DNA of 64,000 nt from Pohlia nutans (lineage: Eukaryota; Streptophyta; Bryopsida; Bryales; Mniaceae). Location of the stretch: the NCBI GenBank assembly GCA_022496805.1, contig CM040085.1, forward strand, positions 33,571,811 through 33,635,810, written 5' to 3'. Made by a program: the position numbers and the translations under genes. Under the pieces are notes generated by a model. It did no database searches and was not told the origin of the DNA. It saw only the letters and a list, made by a program, of their open reading frames with translations. Positions within the stretch are counted from its first letter, which is position 1. Every line of letters begins with the position of its first letter. Positions 48,792 through 62,722 of this stretch are shown piece after piece.

Positions 48792-51700
48792 ATGGCTGCT
48801 GGTGCAGGTGGCAAGGAGGAGAACAACTCACATGCGTTGGCCGGAGCTGAGCCTGGCCTCAAGGGGAAGAAGAATTCGAAAGCAGCTGCCAGTTTTTTCA
48901 CTCCTTTGTCGAAAAAGACCAAAGTTGCTAAGGTCCAGGTAGAGACGGGCAAGAACGTGGATGAGCGAAAGGATGATGAATTCCAGGTATCGCTCGTGCA
49001 AATTATTTTCCTCATCCGATTTATTCGGTGATGCTCGAGATTATGATTTTGAATTGGCGGTTTAATTTTAAAAAAATTAATTTTTGAATTTTTCGTGTGA
49101 AGAAATTGCAATGTGAAATTTTTGCGAGAAAATTTCTCTTTGGTTAAGGCGTCTCGATGCAGAAGCCGCTACCTAGCACGAGTCGTGTCAGAGCAGGAGC
49201 TCATTTCGAGCAGTATTATACAATTTGAGCAAGAGGATTACAATGTGTGAAGATATAAGGGCTGGCTTAGGGTTTGAAGGAAGTCTGCAAACGCGTTGTG
49301 TGTCTAAATGTGATGAGCTTGACTATCCAGCATGTATTTATTCGTGGACTGCTGATCAATTATAGGACCCCCCAGCGACCCTGGCAGCAGTATTTGATAA
49401 GAAAAAGCCATCGAAGAAGAAGGCAAAAGTGGTGCAAGACCATACAAGGGATGTGGAGAATGCGTCTCCTCTGTTAGACGCACAGACGGGAGGACTCCAA
49501 CCTGATGTTTCTTTTGGTATATTCATTTAGTTCTTTATCTTGTGTGTGTTTTCTTTCCACTGCAGCTGTAAATTGAGATAGTCATAGTTCACACAACACT
49601 CATGCGGTTCAAGTTTTGTTGCTACCAGGACTGATCTTCTCTAGCGTTCTGCTGTTAACCTTCTAATCTCGACTTCATGATCTGTATACTTGGCTTCTGG
49701 TTCTAGGTATGTTATTTAACAATTGTTGTATTGTTCTTAGAACAAACGCAGGAAGTGGCGCCTTCACCCACCAAAAAGCAGTCTAGGGCGTCACCAGCTA
49801 AGAAGAAACGAAAGGCACAGCAGAATGTGGTTGAGAGTAAGCCATCTGTTGGAGTACACGGTCCCGACCTTTTTCTGCAAGCAAGGCTTGCAGCTGAGGT
49901 AGGGCATCGAAATCTGGTCATGTTTACTTACTGTTTAAGAAATTTAATTGGTAAGCAGCAATCTAACCGATATTTTTTGTGGTTTTCATATGAGGGAGGG
50001 GTATTCTTGATGTGTGGGATACATTAGCTTGAGCTTTCATGCCCCCCTAATCATCGTGTTTTTTTTGTTTTGAACTCTCATTTGCAGGAAAATGCGAGGT
50101 TAAGTGCAGGCAAAGCAACCCATCCCTTCTTTGCCCGCCCAAAGGCAGGCGGTGCCAGATCTTTAGTCACAGACGAGGCAGCTCATAGTATGAGCGGTCG
50201 AAGTCTTAATCCAGCACCAGATCATCCCGAGGTATGGATCCTGAATGTACTGGATGCAACTTTGCAAAGAATGCCCTCATGCACACTCAGCCTTGTAGCT
50301 CTCCAAAGAGTTTACAAACTGGTTTCTCCTGCATGGTTTCTTCCCAGATTTCAGGCGTGGTTCGTGCAATTGTTCAGTTCTGTGTGTAGTAACCATAGAC
50401 ATCATCCTATATTTGGTTCCTTAGTAATTTCTGATTCTAGATGAGTACACATTTTAGAAAGACGACGAGAAAATATTTTGAGTAAATAGTTTCGCCTTCA
50501 TCAATTTGATTATTTTTTGGCTGAGCTCCGTGTGCTATGTACTTGTTAAGATTTTTTTGGTTGAATGATTTAAATGATAAATTGCTAATGTGTGTCATTG
50601 TGTCTTGATTCCTGCTTTTAGGAAGGTACAGAATCCCCGACTATGACTAGACGCAAAGTTTTTGTAATTCTGTTCATTCATTTTCTACCAGCTTCAAACT
50701 TTTATGTTGTCTGCAGAAGAGTCTTCGAATGAGCCCCTCCAAACCGCCTCACCCTTTCTTTGCTCGACAACATACATCAACTGTGAAAGCCATGGCAGTT
50801 GAAGAGTCTCTACCCAGCTATGAAAGTGAGAGTTTAGCTCCTTGTCTGCCTCTTCATATTACACAGAATATGCCGGTAAGATCTATAGCTTCATTTTCCG
50901 TCATTTAGGGTATGTTTGGGAAGTTGCTAGCAGTCATTGCTTACTGTTTTTTTTTTCGGTTTGGAAATTGGATTGTGGGTGCTCGTTTACAGTGGGCTGG
51001 TGGTGGGATGAGGATTTCCAGGAGGAAGATGCAAATTTGGAATGGAATCCAGATTGGACATGGTGTAATATGCCTGTTCAATCAGATGAAAGGAAAATTG
51101 AAGGGAATTGGTCATTTGAAAGCTACCAGCCTTCATATACATGGACTTGGCCGTCTTCTAACAAGAGGAAAAGGAGAGGACAACCCATTTCAATGCTTGC
51201 TGCTTTTGGACGTGTTATTGAATACCTGACGGTACATGCCCCCACAATTGGTGGAGTTTAAAGATCTCTTTTACAATTTAAGTGTGGAAAGAACAGCTTT
51301 TCTTAGGACCCTTTGTCAAGATTTACATAGAAGCTACATCTTTACAAGCTAGTGAAGACTAATTCAAGTGTCTAAACGTGTAATAATGATGCAAATTGGG
51401 CGATCTCTTGAGTAAAGGGTTCTTGGAATGATCACAATGTCAGGAAGTAGGATTCTCTAGAAATGTGAAGTTCCCCTCTTTTGCGCTGAACAGGTTGTGA
51501 CCATGCTGCCACAGGGTAAAGAGGCAGGTACACGGTACTTGCTTTGTGAAGAGGTGGAGTCTGTTGCTGCTGATACTCAAAAGCTGGTGGAAAAGTGAGC
51601 GTCATCCCTTTTCTCGTGTCTTTCCCTCTACCCTTTTGTATTTTAATTCTTAACCAACTCAATTTAAGCCTGTGTCCTCTTCTTAGCACATTTTAGTACC

Positions 51701-54700
51701 TTGCATTAGACATCAATTGTGTATATGCATATCATGTGGCGTCAGCCGTCACGTTCTACGTCCTTCGATTTACTTCAGCTGAAAAGATGCATGCTTTTGT
51801 CTATGCAGTCTAAATTTTAGTGCTGTTAATTTTTTCTGGTCTCTTTGCTCGATATTCAGTGCTTGGTTTTGTGGTCGAGACTGAGGTTTAAGAAGCACCT
51901 ATTTGTTTGCAGGTTTGCCTCTTATTATTATCCTAGTGCGCATAAAGATTCTTTTGAGCAAAATTCAGCATCGCAACCCTCGATAGAGCACCGAGTAAAT
52001 GCCAACAGCAGTAGGAATCCATTGTGGACTGACCAATATCAACCTCCAACCTCTCAAGAGGTTATTAATCTCTTGCCATAATGTCAGTGTTTCAATATCT
52101 GCTTCCTGTTGTTCTTGCGTTAGTGTTGATGGTGTACAGATTGAGATTCACACTGTGGTTCAATGTGTAGATTTGGATGTTGTACATAAATGCTGGATCT
52201 TTCGTAATCACAAATCATTGACCTGTGTGGGTAACTATTTAACGTCTGTTTCTTCACCTATGCCAGTATAAGTTTGTGAGTAGTTAGACGAGTTACCTTT
52301 TGAGCCTGATAAGCGTTTGTATGAACTTTTTAGGTTTGTGGAAATAATGAGTGTGTCAAGATCCTGAGCTCGTGGCTTCAAACGTGGGGAGAAAAAATTC
52401 TTCAACAGAAGCGTGCATTGAAGAACCAAGAAGAGGCTGAAAGTAGCTCCAGCGATGATGACAGTGATTTTGAAGATTCACCTTCCGAAATCGATGACAA
52501 CGGTGATTCGCATAATTGTCTCCTCGTTACAGGGCCTGTTGGGGTGAGCTCACTGAAAGTTTGTCTTCTAACGTGTTAGTGAAATAGATTTTTTTTTCGG
52601 ATTCTGGTGGATTATCCGTTCCAGCCGCAGTAACTTGTCTACAAGGGTATTCTTTTCTCTTCACAGCCGAATCCTGTTTGGCAGAGAAATCTGCACTGTG
52701 TACATATGTACTCTTTTCAGTTTCAGTTGAGTCATAAAATCCTGGAGTCATAGCATGAGTTTTTACCTATGATCTGTGTGGGGGTGTAGTGTGGAAAGTC
52801 TGCAGCTATTTATGCATGTGCCATGGAACACGGGTTTACCGTCATTGAGGTATGTACTTATAACCGACCTTAATGAAAGATGCTTGAATATACATAATTG
52901 CTAAGATCTGTATCTTGGGCGGTTTTTTTTATTCGCGTCCGGTTATCATAAAGGTAGTTGGGTTCATGCATATCGAACATGTGGTAGTTCTTGCATATCA
53001 TATACCAGTTTGATCCTATCGGCAGTGGTTACAGATAGGGCACTTGCATTGAGAGCATAAGAACATGTTATCAGGGTGTTTATACGGTAATATAGTGAGC
53101 AGTTCAACTCTGAGAATGTTATTTGACCCTCTTTATTAATCTTCTATGTATCCAGGTTAATGCATCTGAATGTCGGAATGGAGCATTAATTAAGCACAAA
53201 TTCAAAGAGGCAATGGAATCTCATGGTCTGAGCAAGAGGTATGCGATATCTTTCCCACTGAGTTTCACGTACAGATTCTTGGTTGAGTATAATCCTTTGT
53301 GTGTCCTCATGTTCTTGTCAGAGTATTCATGGTAAGAGGGGTCCTTAGCATTGGTTTTTGTTTTGCAGGCGCTCATCTACTCCAGTGGACGCTTCTGATG
53401 GACAGTTGGATGTCGAGCAAATGTTGAAGCAGGGAGAGGGTTGTCGGAGAAATATATTCGTTAACGAAGAGCCTGAAAATCAGCTGCCACTATCTCAGAG
53501 TGCGAATCGAAGCAATCTGTCCTCTTCTGCATTGCGGGGATTAAGAGTCATTCTTTTTGAAGACGTGGACATTGTATTTGAAGAAGACTCTGGGTTTATG
53601 GCGGCACTGGCGCTGCTGGCTAGGACCTCCAAGTGCCCGATCATATTTACCAGCACCAGTAAGACTCCTCTTCTTGAATGCACATTCACCATCCTTACTA
53701 TTAGTGTTCTCCCATTCAAAGTTAGCAGATGTAGATCTTTGGATTAGGAATTTTTGGCCATACAAGATTCCAAGATCCTGTTAAATATTCACATTTGAAG
53801 CTTGCGATCAGGTCAAAAACCAGTTCTGCCACAGGTTATGGGACTGCAAGTCCTTAGATTTGAGGAACCATCCACGGCTGAACTAGTTGCACATGCATAT
53901 ATGGTGAGCGGATATTACCTACTGCTCTTTGGTGAAGTTTCTGACTTCTTAGATCTATCGAATAGTAATGGCATACTATCCACAGTGTTAGCTCTTAGCC
54001 AGTTTTAGATTCTCTCGATACACTCTTTTAGGAATGTGTGCGTCCATTCAAATGGATGACGTGTCTCATCCTTTTAACATCACTGTTTTTTTAGTTGGAA
54101 ACCTGTGTGTTCCCGATTCAGTGTATTCAAGCAAATCTTGATATTTTCTTCAGAAGTTGGTTTGAATGAGGATTTTGAATGAGGTATTAAAATCTTGTCC
54201 TGTCCTTGAATGCAGGTTTGTATGGCGGAGGGAGTGTCATGCAGCCCGTACATAGTTGAACGTATTGTGAAAACCAGTGGTCATGACCTCCGTAAGCTCC
54301 TTATGCTACTTCAATTCTGGACTCAGGGATCTCCTACGGACAACATATGCATAAAGGATGCCTGTGTTGTCGAGAGTCTGAAAGTGCCACAGTCCAACAA
54401 GCAAAATCCCAATTTGGTTAATTGCTTGTTGCAGTTAGACGGTTGTCCCCAAGTTCCTGCCACGAGGATACACGCAGCTGACAAGAAGCTAACTAACGAC
54501 GAGCTGAACCCCATTGAGTCTGAATATGAACAAGAACCTAGGAATGATCTGGAAAAGTTCAATAGTGGCATTTGTCACAAACCTGGCTCAAGCGAAAACT
54601 CCAAGAAAAGGTCTTTGGATTCCGACTGGCTCTATGCACATGATTGCCAACATCGTGTACTCCCCCTACTCATTCCCAGCACACAGACCTGCCAGCTGAC

Positions 54701-56594
54701 AATTACGGTAGCTAGCTGTCTTGAAGATACCACCAAGGAAGTCGCAGCATTGACAGATAACGAAGTTGCTCAATGGTCTCGCCACAGATTTGACATGCTG
54801 AAGGCCAAAGAGGAGGCTGATTTTCATGCACGTAAGGTGTTGCGGAAACTTCAAGCTGCAGCTCGAAAAGAACTGAATGCAAGACTTCTGAGGGCTGAAG
54901 CTGAATCTGAGGGCTTCTCGTTTATGAAGCTGATGCTGAGTCCATACGACAGCCCTGCTGCCCAGGTTGCTAGTAATGAATGTAGCAAAGACTCGTTGTC
55001 TTTCTTGCAAGCGCATGAGCGCAGCAGCTCAGAGGAGCGTGACGGTGACTTTGCACCTGCATGCTCATTACTTGAGGGGGACATGCGCGAGCAGCATCTA
55101 TCTGGTGTGATTACAAATGGCTTGACTCATGAGGATGAGGAATGCATGAATCTGCTTCCTGTCCCAGATATGAACCCTCGAAGTTCATCAGAGATTGGAT
55201 GGACGATCCTTGGTCACGATTGTACTCCTGGATTACGTTCCGATGTTTCTATTTCAGATAGGATTGATTTGGGCGGTTCGTCTTCCCAGCAAGGTACAGA
55301 TTTACCAGTTGCAATAGCCAAAGCTGGTTCTCAGTCCGCTGTAGGCAGCAGTGCTCTTTTTGGACTTGAAGATGTCTCTGTACACAAGCCATTGACACAG
55401 GGAGAACTAGATCTAACTCCAATTCCAATAGATAACCTTACAATTCATCATGATGTGGAAACCCAATATAGTGCAGCTGAACAGTCATGTAACCAAGATA
55501 CAAGTCTGGAGGACAAAATTCTTACTTTAGCAAGTACTAAGATGGAGCAGTTATGGTCACAACTGCGAAGTCTGCCGCTTCGAAAATCTATCTCTCCGGA
55601 ATTGGACGTCAATATTCTTTTAGAAGGCGTTCTGCAAGATCTTTCGGCATGCGATTTTCTATCTAGTCGAACTGCGTCAGCATCCAAGGTATTTGCCTTG
55701 TCTCTTTATTGGTTTAGAAATCTATTTTCTAATTTTCTAAAAAAAAAAAATCCGAATTGAGAAGGTTTTTCTTGTGCCGAATTCTTAAAATCCAATCTAG
55801 GGTTGACTTTTCTTTCTTGTGCCGAATTTAAAAAATCCAATCTAGGGTTCATGATCTTCAAATCGCTCAGCACTGATATTTACATCACTCCATTTACATT
55901 TATGTTTGGAGAATCAAAGCATGTGACTGCTCATGAATCCTTTCAAGAGATCCTTACGGGCTTGGATTTTATTGCTCTGCTTTCACAGGCGTCTAGGGAG
56001 CCAAGATTAGAGTGCGATGATTATGCTGAAGACAGCAGCTGTACAGAATCAGCTGCGGTGCTTGCACAACTGCGGCTCAACCAAGCTTTGAACAATTTCT
56101 TACCTCCAAACGGTCTGCACTCTGACATTTGGCAAGTGGGTCCATCTGTGTCTCGGCAAGATGCTATTAGGTACCTTCTGAGTCCCTCAATTCTTATGTG
56201 TTCCCACCACCATATTTCTTCGTTGGCAGCTTGTACCGCTCTTGAAATGGAATGTCATGCATTCATCCTGGCCTCTCGTGTTAACTGAACATTGATACGC
56301 TTTCTTCACGGAGATTGAGGCATCGCTTTAGTGCACCCTGTAGGGCATCTTTAGAGAGCAACGCCTTATTCTTTCAGAGGTACCATGAGAGCTCTAATGT
56401 ATTTGATTCTGTATTGCAGGGACGAGAAACAAGCCTGTGAGGATGAACGGGTGGATTCCCTCCTGCCCCAGAGGTGCAGGCTCTCTGGAAGATTAGCCAG
56501 GCTGGATTACTTATTATTCAATTCTCAGCTGACGCCTCCGACAACCGACTCACGGAGAAGAGGACGTGCAACAAGACAGCGCAAGCTCACATGA
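48792..56594 (+). CDS. ELG1/ATAD5-like PCNA-unloading AAA+ protein (16 exons)
   Basis: Nuclear large subunit of the alternative RFC complex that takes PCNA off DNA after replication. Exons: 48792-48986, 49366-49516, 49741-49898, 50088-50231, 50717-50825, 50993-51231, 51494-51594, 51913-52060, 52334-52543, 52790-52849, 53156-53238, 53369-53658, 53812-53903, 54216-55688, 55989-56170, 56420-56594; all phases agree, 1269 residues. Seen: FF motifs at 35-36, 182-183 and 230-231; LWTDQYQP at about 403-410, the family entry to the AAA+ domain; Walker A GPVGCGKS (482-489), split by intron 9; VNASE after it; Walker B ILFEDVD (594-600); sensor-like IIFTSTS; lid helices HDLRKLLMLLQFW in exon 14; basic C-terminus. 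An acidic Ser/Asp insert precedes Walker A. Identification is firm; small errors at exon 5-6 are possible. Confidence 0.9.
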
Positions 56595-58744
56595 TTTTCA
56601 GAAATTCCATTTCAGATTCTTTTAAGCTTTACTAAATTTACTTGGTTGTATCCTCCAAGATCAGTCGTTTTAGGAACTACGGTTATGCCCTGAAGTGAGA
56701 ATATACGAAGGGCATATTGCTACGAAACCATTCAAAGAGAAAAACAAAGTAGAAAAACAATGACAGGTGGCTTAACCGCTACTGTAGTGACAGGCAACTC
56801 AGAGATTCGTTTGTTTGTCAGAGTTTTGCATGATACAGTAGCTGTCTGCTTTAACGTCCAAGACTTTTTATGCAGGTCTGAATTTAAAGTATAATCTGTG
56901 GTACAGCATTGTTTGCAGACAGCTCCCTTTCAATGGCACACATTGCATGGGGAATATCAGGTAACGGATATGATGCTCTTGATTATTTCAGCTCCTTCAA
57001 AACGCATGTGTTAAACAATGGTTATACTGTTAAAGATTTGAAGACTTGAAAGTACAGATGCGATACTGTAGGTTCTATGGGTGCATGTAAACCATGTGAG
57101 GACGATGGATTCATGGTTTTTAAATGACAAATTCAATAGATCATATAGTGAAAAATGTAATCCAGATGGGACCTACTCAAAACTGCTTCTTGGTCTCCTT
57201 TCAGGGGTTAAGTTAGGTGCTCTATCAACATAGAAAACTCAAGACAGGGATGCAGCTTCCAAGACGTAGTTTGACTGACTGGGTGGGTGGTTGGACTGTT
57301 GTGGTTGAGGAATGAAAGACCTGATTTGTCGGTGGCACTCCACTCCCCAGCACGACCGTTATTCGGCCCGCTTTTTGCTGCTTCAGCATCAGAGGGGTCA
57401 AGACTCCATCAGGGAGACATTCCTCATGGACAACAATAACCGCTTGAAATCTGGACAAATGTGAACAGTGTGCTCTCCATATGGGGTTCATAGTGGTTGG
57501 AATCAGCCCATTGGAAAACTAAAATGGAATGAGCGGTGCACTAGGTGTTGGAATTGCTGTATACTTGGGATGTTCAATTGGTCCCCTGGAGGGAAAGCTA
57601 TTTTTTAGAACTTGTGTACATTAATAAGAGTTTGTTTGTTTTAGGTCCCACATCAAAAAATATATCATATATTTGGGATGTTCAATACAGGTTCCCTAGA
57701 GGAGAAAGCTAACTCCGTCATTTTTTTGGAATTGGTGTACATTAAGAGTTTGTTTGTTTTCGGTCCCCACATCAATGACAATAGGAGAGAGAGTGTAGCC
57801 CACAAGAATTATGTCTAAGGAGGTTGTGAATTACTTCAAACGTGGTCAAAAATGCCATAGTAACTCAAAAAATATATACTAATGTAGCGTCAAATCATTG
57901 GTGTACACCCAATCTTCTCTATTGATACTACCTTGGGGGAACTATGAGATTCTATCAATACTCTCTATTGTTATATATACACACACATGTACATACATAC
58001 ATACATACATACATATTCACATGTATCCATGTTTACAACTTGGTATGTGAAAGTTGTTGGATCACTTTTGTATACTATTTGTCAAATTTTGAAGGTATAT
58101 AGAGAATGTAGAATTGTAGGAAGTGCTATTAGAGGTTAACATGTAGTGGGATTTTACTAAAGAAGTACGTGGAGGAGGTAGAGAAACTTCTTGATATAAT
58201 TCAACATCTTTGAATTATTTTCAAATGTCGATCAAAAGATTAACCAATTTGGAAGATTCTTTTGTATAAGATACCAAATTTACAAATATTCTTGCAATAT
58301 CTTTTTCACCACACATAGAAATTTATTTGAAACAATAAGTTCTAACATTTATGTCATTTATTTATAGAATTATTTTTAACAATCGAGCCTTCTACTTGTA
58401 GTATAGGCCAATAAAAAGTTTAATTTGATGTAATGGGATTTTATTGAAGTAGAGGAAATAAATAACCTTTATGTATTTCAATAATATGAACATATGCAAG
58501 AAAAATAGTAAGGGCTTAGGAGCCCACATTAGTATACAACTTTGTGTACATCTAGTAATGCTTGATTCATAACTAGTACCTATTAAATTTAGAATGTACA
58601 ACCATGTAAGAAAAAAAAACATTTTAAACAAAGGACACTAGAAACTCATAATTCCTTCACTTAATCACAAAATAAATATTTCAATTGAATTGGAGAATCA
58701 TATGTTTGATGCTAAAAATGACAAGAATATAATATTTTCAAAGT
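56595..58744. other. 3' flank of ELG1 and spacer
   Basis: The ELG1 3' untranslated region should lie in the first few hundred bases. A GGGGTTAA at 57208 has no partner. A CATA tract lies at about 57986-58012. No other gene seen. Confidence 0.45.
57562..57775. repeat. Tandem duplication, about 110-bp unit
   Basis: Two adjacent units each run 'ttgggatgttcaat', 'gaaagcta', 'ttgtgtacatta' (second: 'ttggtgtacatta'), 'agagtttgtttgtttt', 'cacatcaa', at about 57562 and 57671. Confidence 0.75.
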
Positions 58745-59291
58745 TTAACCTTTAACGTCGAGATCCACCATTAATTTAAAAGATGTGTTGTAGAATGTTT
58801 GATGAACCACAAAAATGGACTTCATATATAAAAAGATGTTGTAAATCTCAATGTGTAAATCACATATGTATAGTTGGATTTATCATATTTTTTTATTAAT
58901 TATTTTTGATTAATTTTGCAAGGTTTTCTTTTGAAATTCATTTTAAAATCTCAAATTAACAATTTTCTATTATAAAAAATTATAATTTTTTTGGAATAAT
59001 AGGTACTATGAGATGGTATGATTTCCATTATTTAATTCTACTTATTTTGGACAATCATTGTTAAAGTCTCACTTTTTGAACTAAAAATGAAACTTGACAT
59101 AAACTAATTTTGTCATTTAAAGAAAATCACAATATCTTATTTTGAAGATCCATATCGTACAAATGGTAGTCAACTAGCACAAGAACAAAGGGAAATTTGG
59201 ATGGATGAAAAACTGTATGGGATGTAGTCAAGAGAAGGCTTACAATCTGATCATCGTTCATTATATGGACACATGCGCATCAAAGGGTTAA
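58745..59291. mobile_element. TTAA-flanked piggyBac-like MITE (547 bp)
   Basis: Inverted relative of 32337-32884. Starts TTAACCTTTAACGTCG and ends GCGCATCAAAGGGTTAA. The 'tggacaca' subterminal word is a decayed form of the palindrome seen in its relatives. Confidence 0.8.
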
Positions 59292-59514
59292 TTTGCCTTA
59301 TGTTTTCTGCAAAGTCTTATACAAACCATTCTTGAATAAAGTATAAATTTAAATGGACAGATTTTTGCATATAACAAGGTTAAGATTAGTGAGTAAGTAG
59401 TTTAAAGTAACTAAAGAATTTTGTCAATGAAAGGCTTTAAAATTAATACTATTTGTGGTTTAAATTGGAAAATCAAATATATTTGGGTATATAGTCGATT
59501 GATTATAAGGCATT

Positions 59515-60059
59515 TTAACCCCTAAAAGCCCGAGGGGTATTGGACAAAACATAGATGTGTTATAATACGTGCCTTTCAATTGTTTGATGAAGTTTGGTTC
59601 AATATACAAAATGTAGGGCATCATCTCTATAAATTATCCGTACAGTCAAACTTCCAAAAATAACTTTAGATATTTCTTTAATGAATTTAAAAGCATCAAC
59701 CTTTGAAAATTTGTAAAAATTATAATTTTCACTTTTTGAGTTTAAAATTTAGCATGATTGGTTAAAGCTGGTTTATTTATTGTAAAATTAAAAAAAAAAC
59801 AAAAGAAATGATGGAGGGAACATCATTACTTTCGCAAATTTTATAACACTAAGACAATGTTGAGGTGATTCACTTTGAAAAATTCTCCCGAGTGGAGTTT
59901 AACTCAGATTGACATAATTCAAATTGCGTTGGAAAGTAGATTTGATGTAGTGTTTTAAAATAATCATTATTTTTTCAAAATCATGTTTTTTTTGTTGCAG
60001 GTAGCACGTTAGATTTGGGCAGGGACCAGAAAATGGTTGTTTGAGCATTTAGGGGTTAA
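59515..60059. mobile_element. TTAA-flanked piggyBac-like MITE (545 bp)
   Basis: Ends TTAACCCCTAAAAGCCCG and GAGCATTTAGGGGTTAA, near-perfect inverse, TTAA borders. The left part is shared with 2280 and 61428. Confidence 0.85.
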
Positions 60060-60076
60060 GATGATTATAAATCGTT

Positions 60077-60655
60077 TTAACCTGTATACGTCCTCACCCT
60101 TCTCCAAATTCAACATTTATGCAAAAATGCATCATAAAATGCAACTAAGAGGGATGTTTTGAACTTGATGTACAAATAAAAGTTGTACATTATAAATTTT
60201 AGATTCTATTCATATGGTTAGATCTGTGATTGCTATCACCAATATTTTTGTATAGAATTTGAAACTTGAAATTCAAAAATATTTTGTAATTCAATTATGA
60301 ACAAGATATTGACCATTTGTGGATGAAATTTGTTGTGATGGGTTGGAATGTAACACTCTAAGTGTAGTGATTTTTGGAGATTTTTTGGTTACTTAATTTT
60401 ATGAGTTTCTTTTTCAAGAGCACATTTAGACTAAAATCTTTGAAATGTTTGGTGAAACACTGCAACATGAAATGAGGCATAAAAGTTTCACAAATCATCT
60501 GCTTTCTAATCGGATCACACATGCATGAAGCTTTCTTGCCATATAATTTAATTTAATTTAATTTTTTCCTTGCAAAAAGTGCATGACGGATAAGAAGACA
60601 TGGTTGAAATTTGTACAGTGTTCAAAAAATGGACGGTTGGTCCTTTAGGGGTTAA
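60077..60655. mobile_element. TTAA-flanked piggyBac-like MITE (579 bp)
   Basis: Full-length match to 29374-29950 in the same orientation. Ends TTAACCTGTATACGTCC and GGTCCTTTAGGGGTTAA. It starts 17 bases after the previous element. Confidence 0.85.
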
Positions 60656-60991
60656 TAGCAGACTACTTTGAAATCTTTTAAAATTTATAAATTTATTAGA
60701 AAACTATGCCTCCAGTTGAATTTGGTTTGTGTAAAATGCAGGCATGTACGAAAAATGAGTGTCCCCTTTTAGAGTTTCCTCTGAGATATTTATACTTTCA
60801 ATTTGATTGGTAATAGGCTTGTTTACCTTACATAATATTCTATAACATGCAAAACAGTGTCAAGAGTGAACAATTCTTTTGAGAGCCCTAATCATTTTTT
60901 ATTTTTTTCTGTCCATCTTAAGCAAATTTTATGGTTATAGATTGAGAACGCAATAGATGATTTTCATGCATGGGTCATCCACTCTCACCTC

Positions 60992-61392
60992 TTAACCCTT
61001 AACCGTCAAGAAGGTCCTTGGAAGGCAACCCAAAGAGCATCTCCAAAAGTTTATAGTAGCTGCTGTTGCCAAAAATTAAAATTAAAAATTAAAAATTGCT
61101 AGCTTGCAATCAGCGCTGACCAAAAAAATTTCTCTTTTAAAAAAATAAAAATGCTTTGTCTCTCTCCACAGTTGTTGCCCGATCATAACTCCCTCCTTCC
61201 CATGATTCCTTCAGTTGATTGTGGATTGTTCTACAATTGTCTTATATAGGCTTATTTTTTAAATTTAACCTCGCTTTTTCATCACCTTTCTAAAGCACCA
61301 ATCCATTTCAATTTTGGTTGAGAAAATCCACCTTTTTCCCATTATTCTCTCATAAACAAGCCAGTGGGGCTTTTTTGACGTTTTAGGGTTAA
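60992..61392. mobile_element. TTAA-flanked MITE (401 bp)
   Basis: Ends TTAACCCTTAACCGTCAA and TTGACGTTTTAGGGTTAA, inverse with two mismatches. The interior is not shared with the other families seen here. Confidence 0.75.
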
Positions 61393-61427
61393 CATGCACT
61401 ATAGCAAAGGGTAAAAGCTACAATTAC

Positions 61428-62145
61428 TTAACCCTTAACTCCGAAATGACACAGGGGATAAGGGCAAAATCTAGATGTGGTATGAAGTGTTACTTTTGCA
61501 ACTTTGATGAAGTTTCCAGGTCCAAAATAGAAAATGAGAAGCATGATATTTAGTAATTACCCGTACAGTCAAAATTCCAAAAACTCATTTAATGAATTTA
61601 GAAGCATTTACCATTGAATATTCACCAAAATTACAATTTTTATTTTTAGAATATGAAATTTGGTATGATTTGTTAAATCTAGACATTCTATTCTAAAATT
61701 AAAAAAAAGGAAAAATTTCAATGGAGAGAACATCATAACTTTTTTGAAATAGTAAGTTTTATAACACTAGGAAAATATTGAGGTGTTTCTGTGAAAAATT
61801 CCTTACTGAACCTCAGTATTGCAAATGAAATGGTGTGAATTCTTTTACGAGAAATGAAGATAAGCGAACATTACAGTGTAGTTGGCATGTTCTTATCACT
61901 GCTATAAAAAGAAATTTGATATGCTCTGCATTCTATACTGTAGTTCTAAAACTTTGAACTTCAAAAAGCCATAACTTTTGCAATTCTAATAAATTTTCAA
62001 ATTTTCAAACTGGGTTTTAGACTAAACCTGAATGGTCAATTTTCTTTAAATTGAATGAACTTGTGTTTGAAATTGAGGATTGAATTAAAATAGTTGGTTT
62101 AAATGTTTTACAAGTTGTTTTGGGCTTTATAGTTCCCCTTAGTCC
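61428..62145. mobile_element. TTAA-type MITE, right border unresolved
   Basis: Left end TTAACCCTTAACTCCG, then 'agatgtggtatgaagtgtt' and 'gcaactttgatgaagtt', matching the left part of 2280. The right end before the next element does not look like a terminus, so it is probably truncated. Confidence 0.6.
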
Positions 62146-62722
62146 TTAACTCCTAGCTGCCCAATCATGCATATCTGCATGATGTACAGAAGCAAACTTT
62201 GTTTTCTCATCCGTCATGCACTTTTTGCAGTGTGAATTTTTTACAGAACTTTCTATGGGAAGTTAGCTTCATGCATGTGTGATCCGATTAGAAAGTTGAT
62301 GATCTGTGAAAGTTTTATGCCTCATTTCATGTTGCAGTGATTCACCAAAAATTTCGAAGATTTTAGTCTAGAAGTGTTCTTGAAAAATTCAACTCATAAA
62401 ATTATGCAACCAAAAAATCTCAAAAAAATCACTACACTTAGAGTATTGCATTTCAACCCATCACAACAAATTTCATCCACGAATTTTAAATATCTTATTC
62501 GTAATCAAATTACAAAATATTTTTAAATTCTAAGTTTCAAATTTTATAGAAAAATATTGGTGACAACAATCGCAGATCTAACCGTATGGATAGAATCTAA
62601 AATTCATAATGTACAACAATTATTCATACATCAAGTTTAAAATATCCCTCTTAGTTGCATTTTATAATGGATCTTTGCAAAAGTGCCCAATTTGGGCATA
62701 GGTGAGGACGTTTAGGGGTTAA
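62146..62722. mobile_element. TTAA-flanked piggyBac-like MITE (577 bp), inverted
   Basis: Reverse complement of 29374-29950. Ends TTAACTCCTAGCTGCCC and GAGGACGTTTAGGGGTTAA. Its right TTAA is also the left TTAA of the next element. Confidence 0.85.

Noticed and set aside
50826..50875. Longer exon 5 of ELG1 ending at GTAAGA (50876)
   Set aside because: That donor leaves the next exon out of phase; the GTGAGA donor at 50826 restores a continuous frame through exon 6.
57200..57215. TTAA-type right end (GGGGTTAA)
   Set aside because: No matching left end upstream and no similarity to known family interiors.
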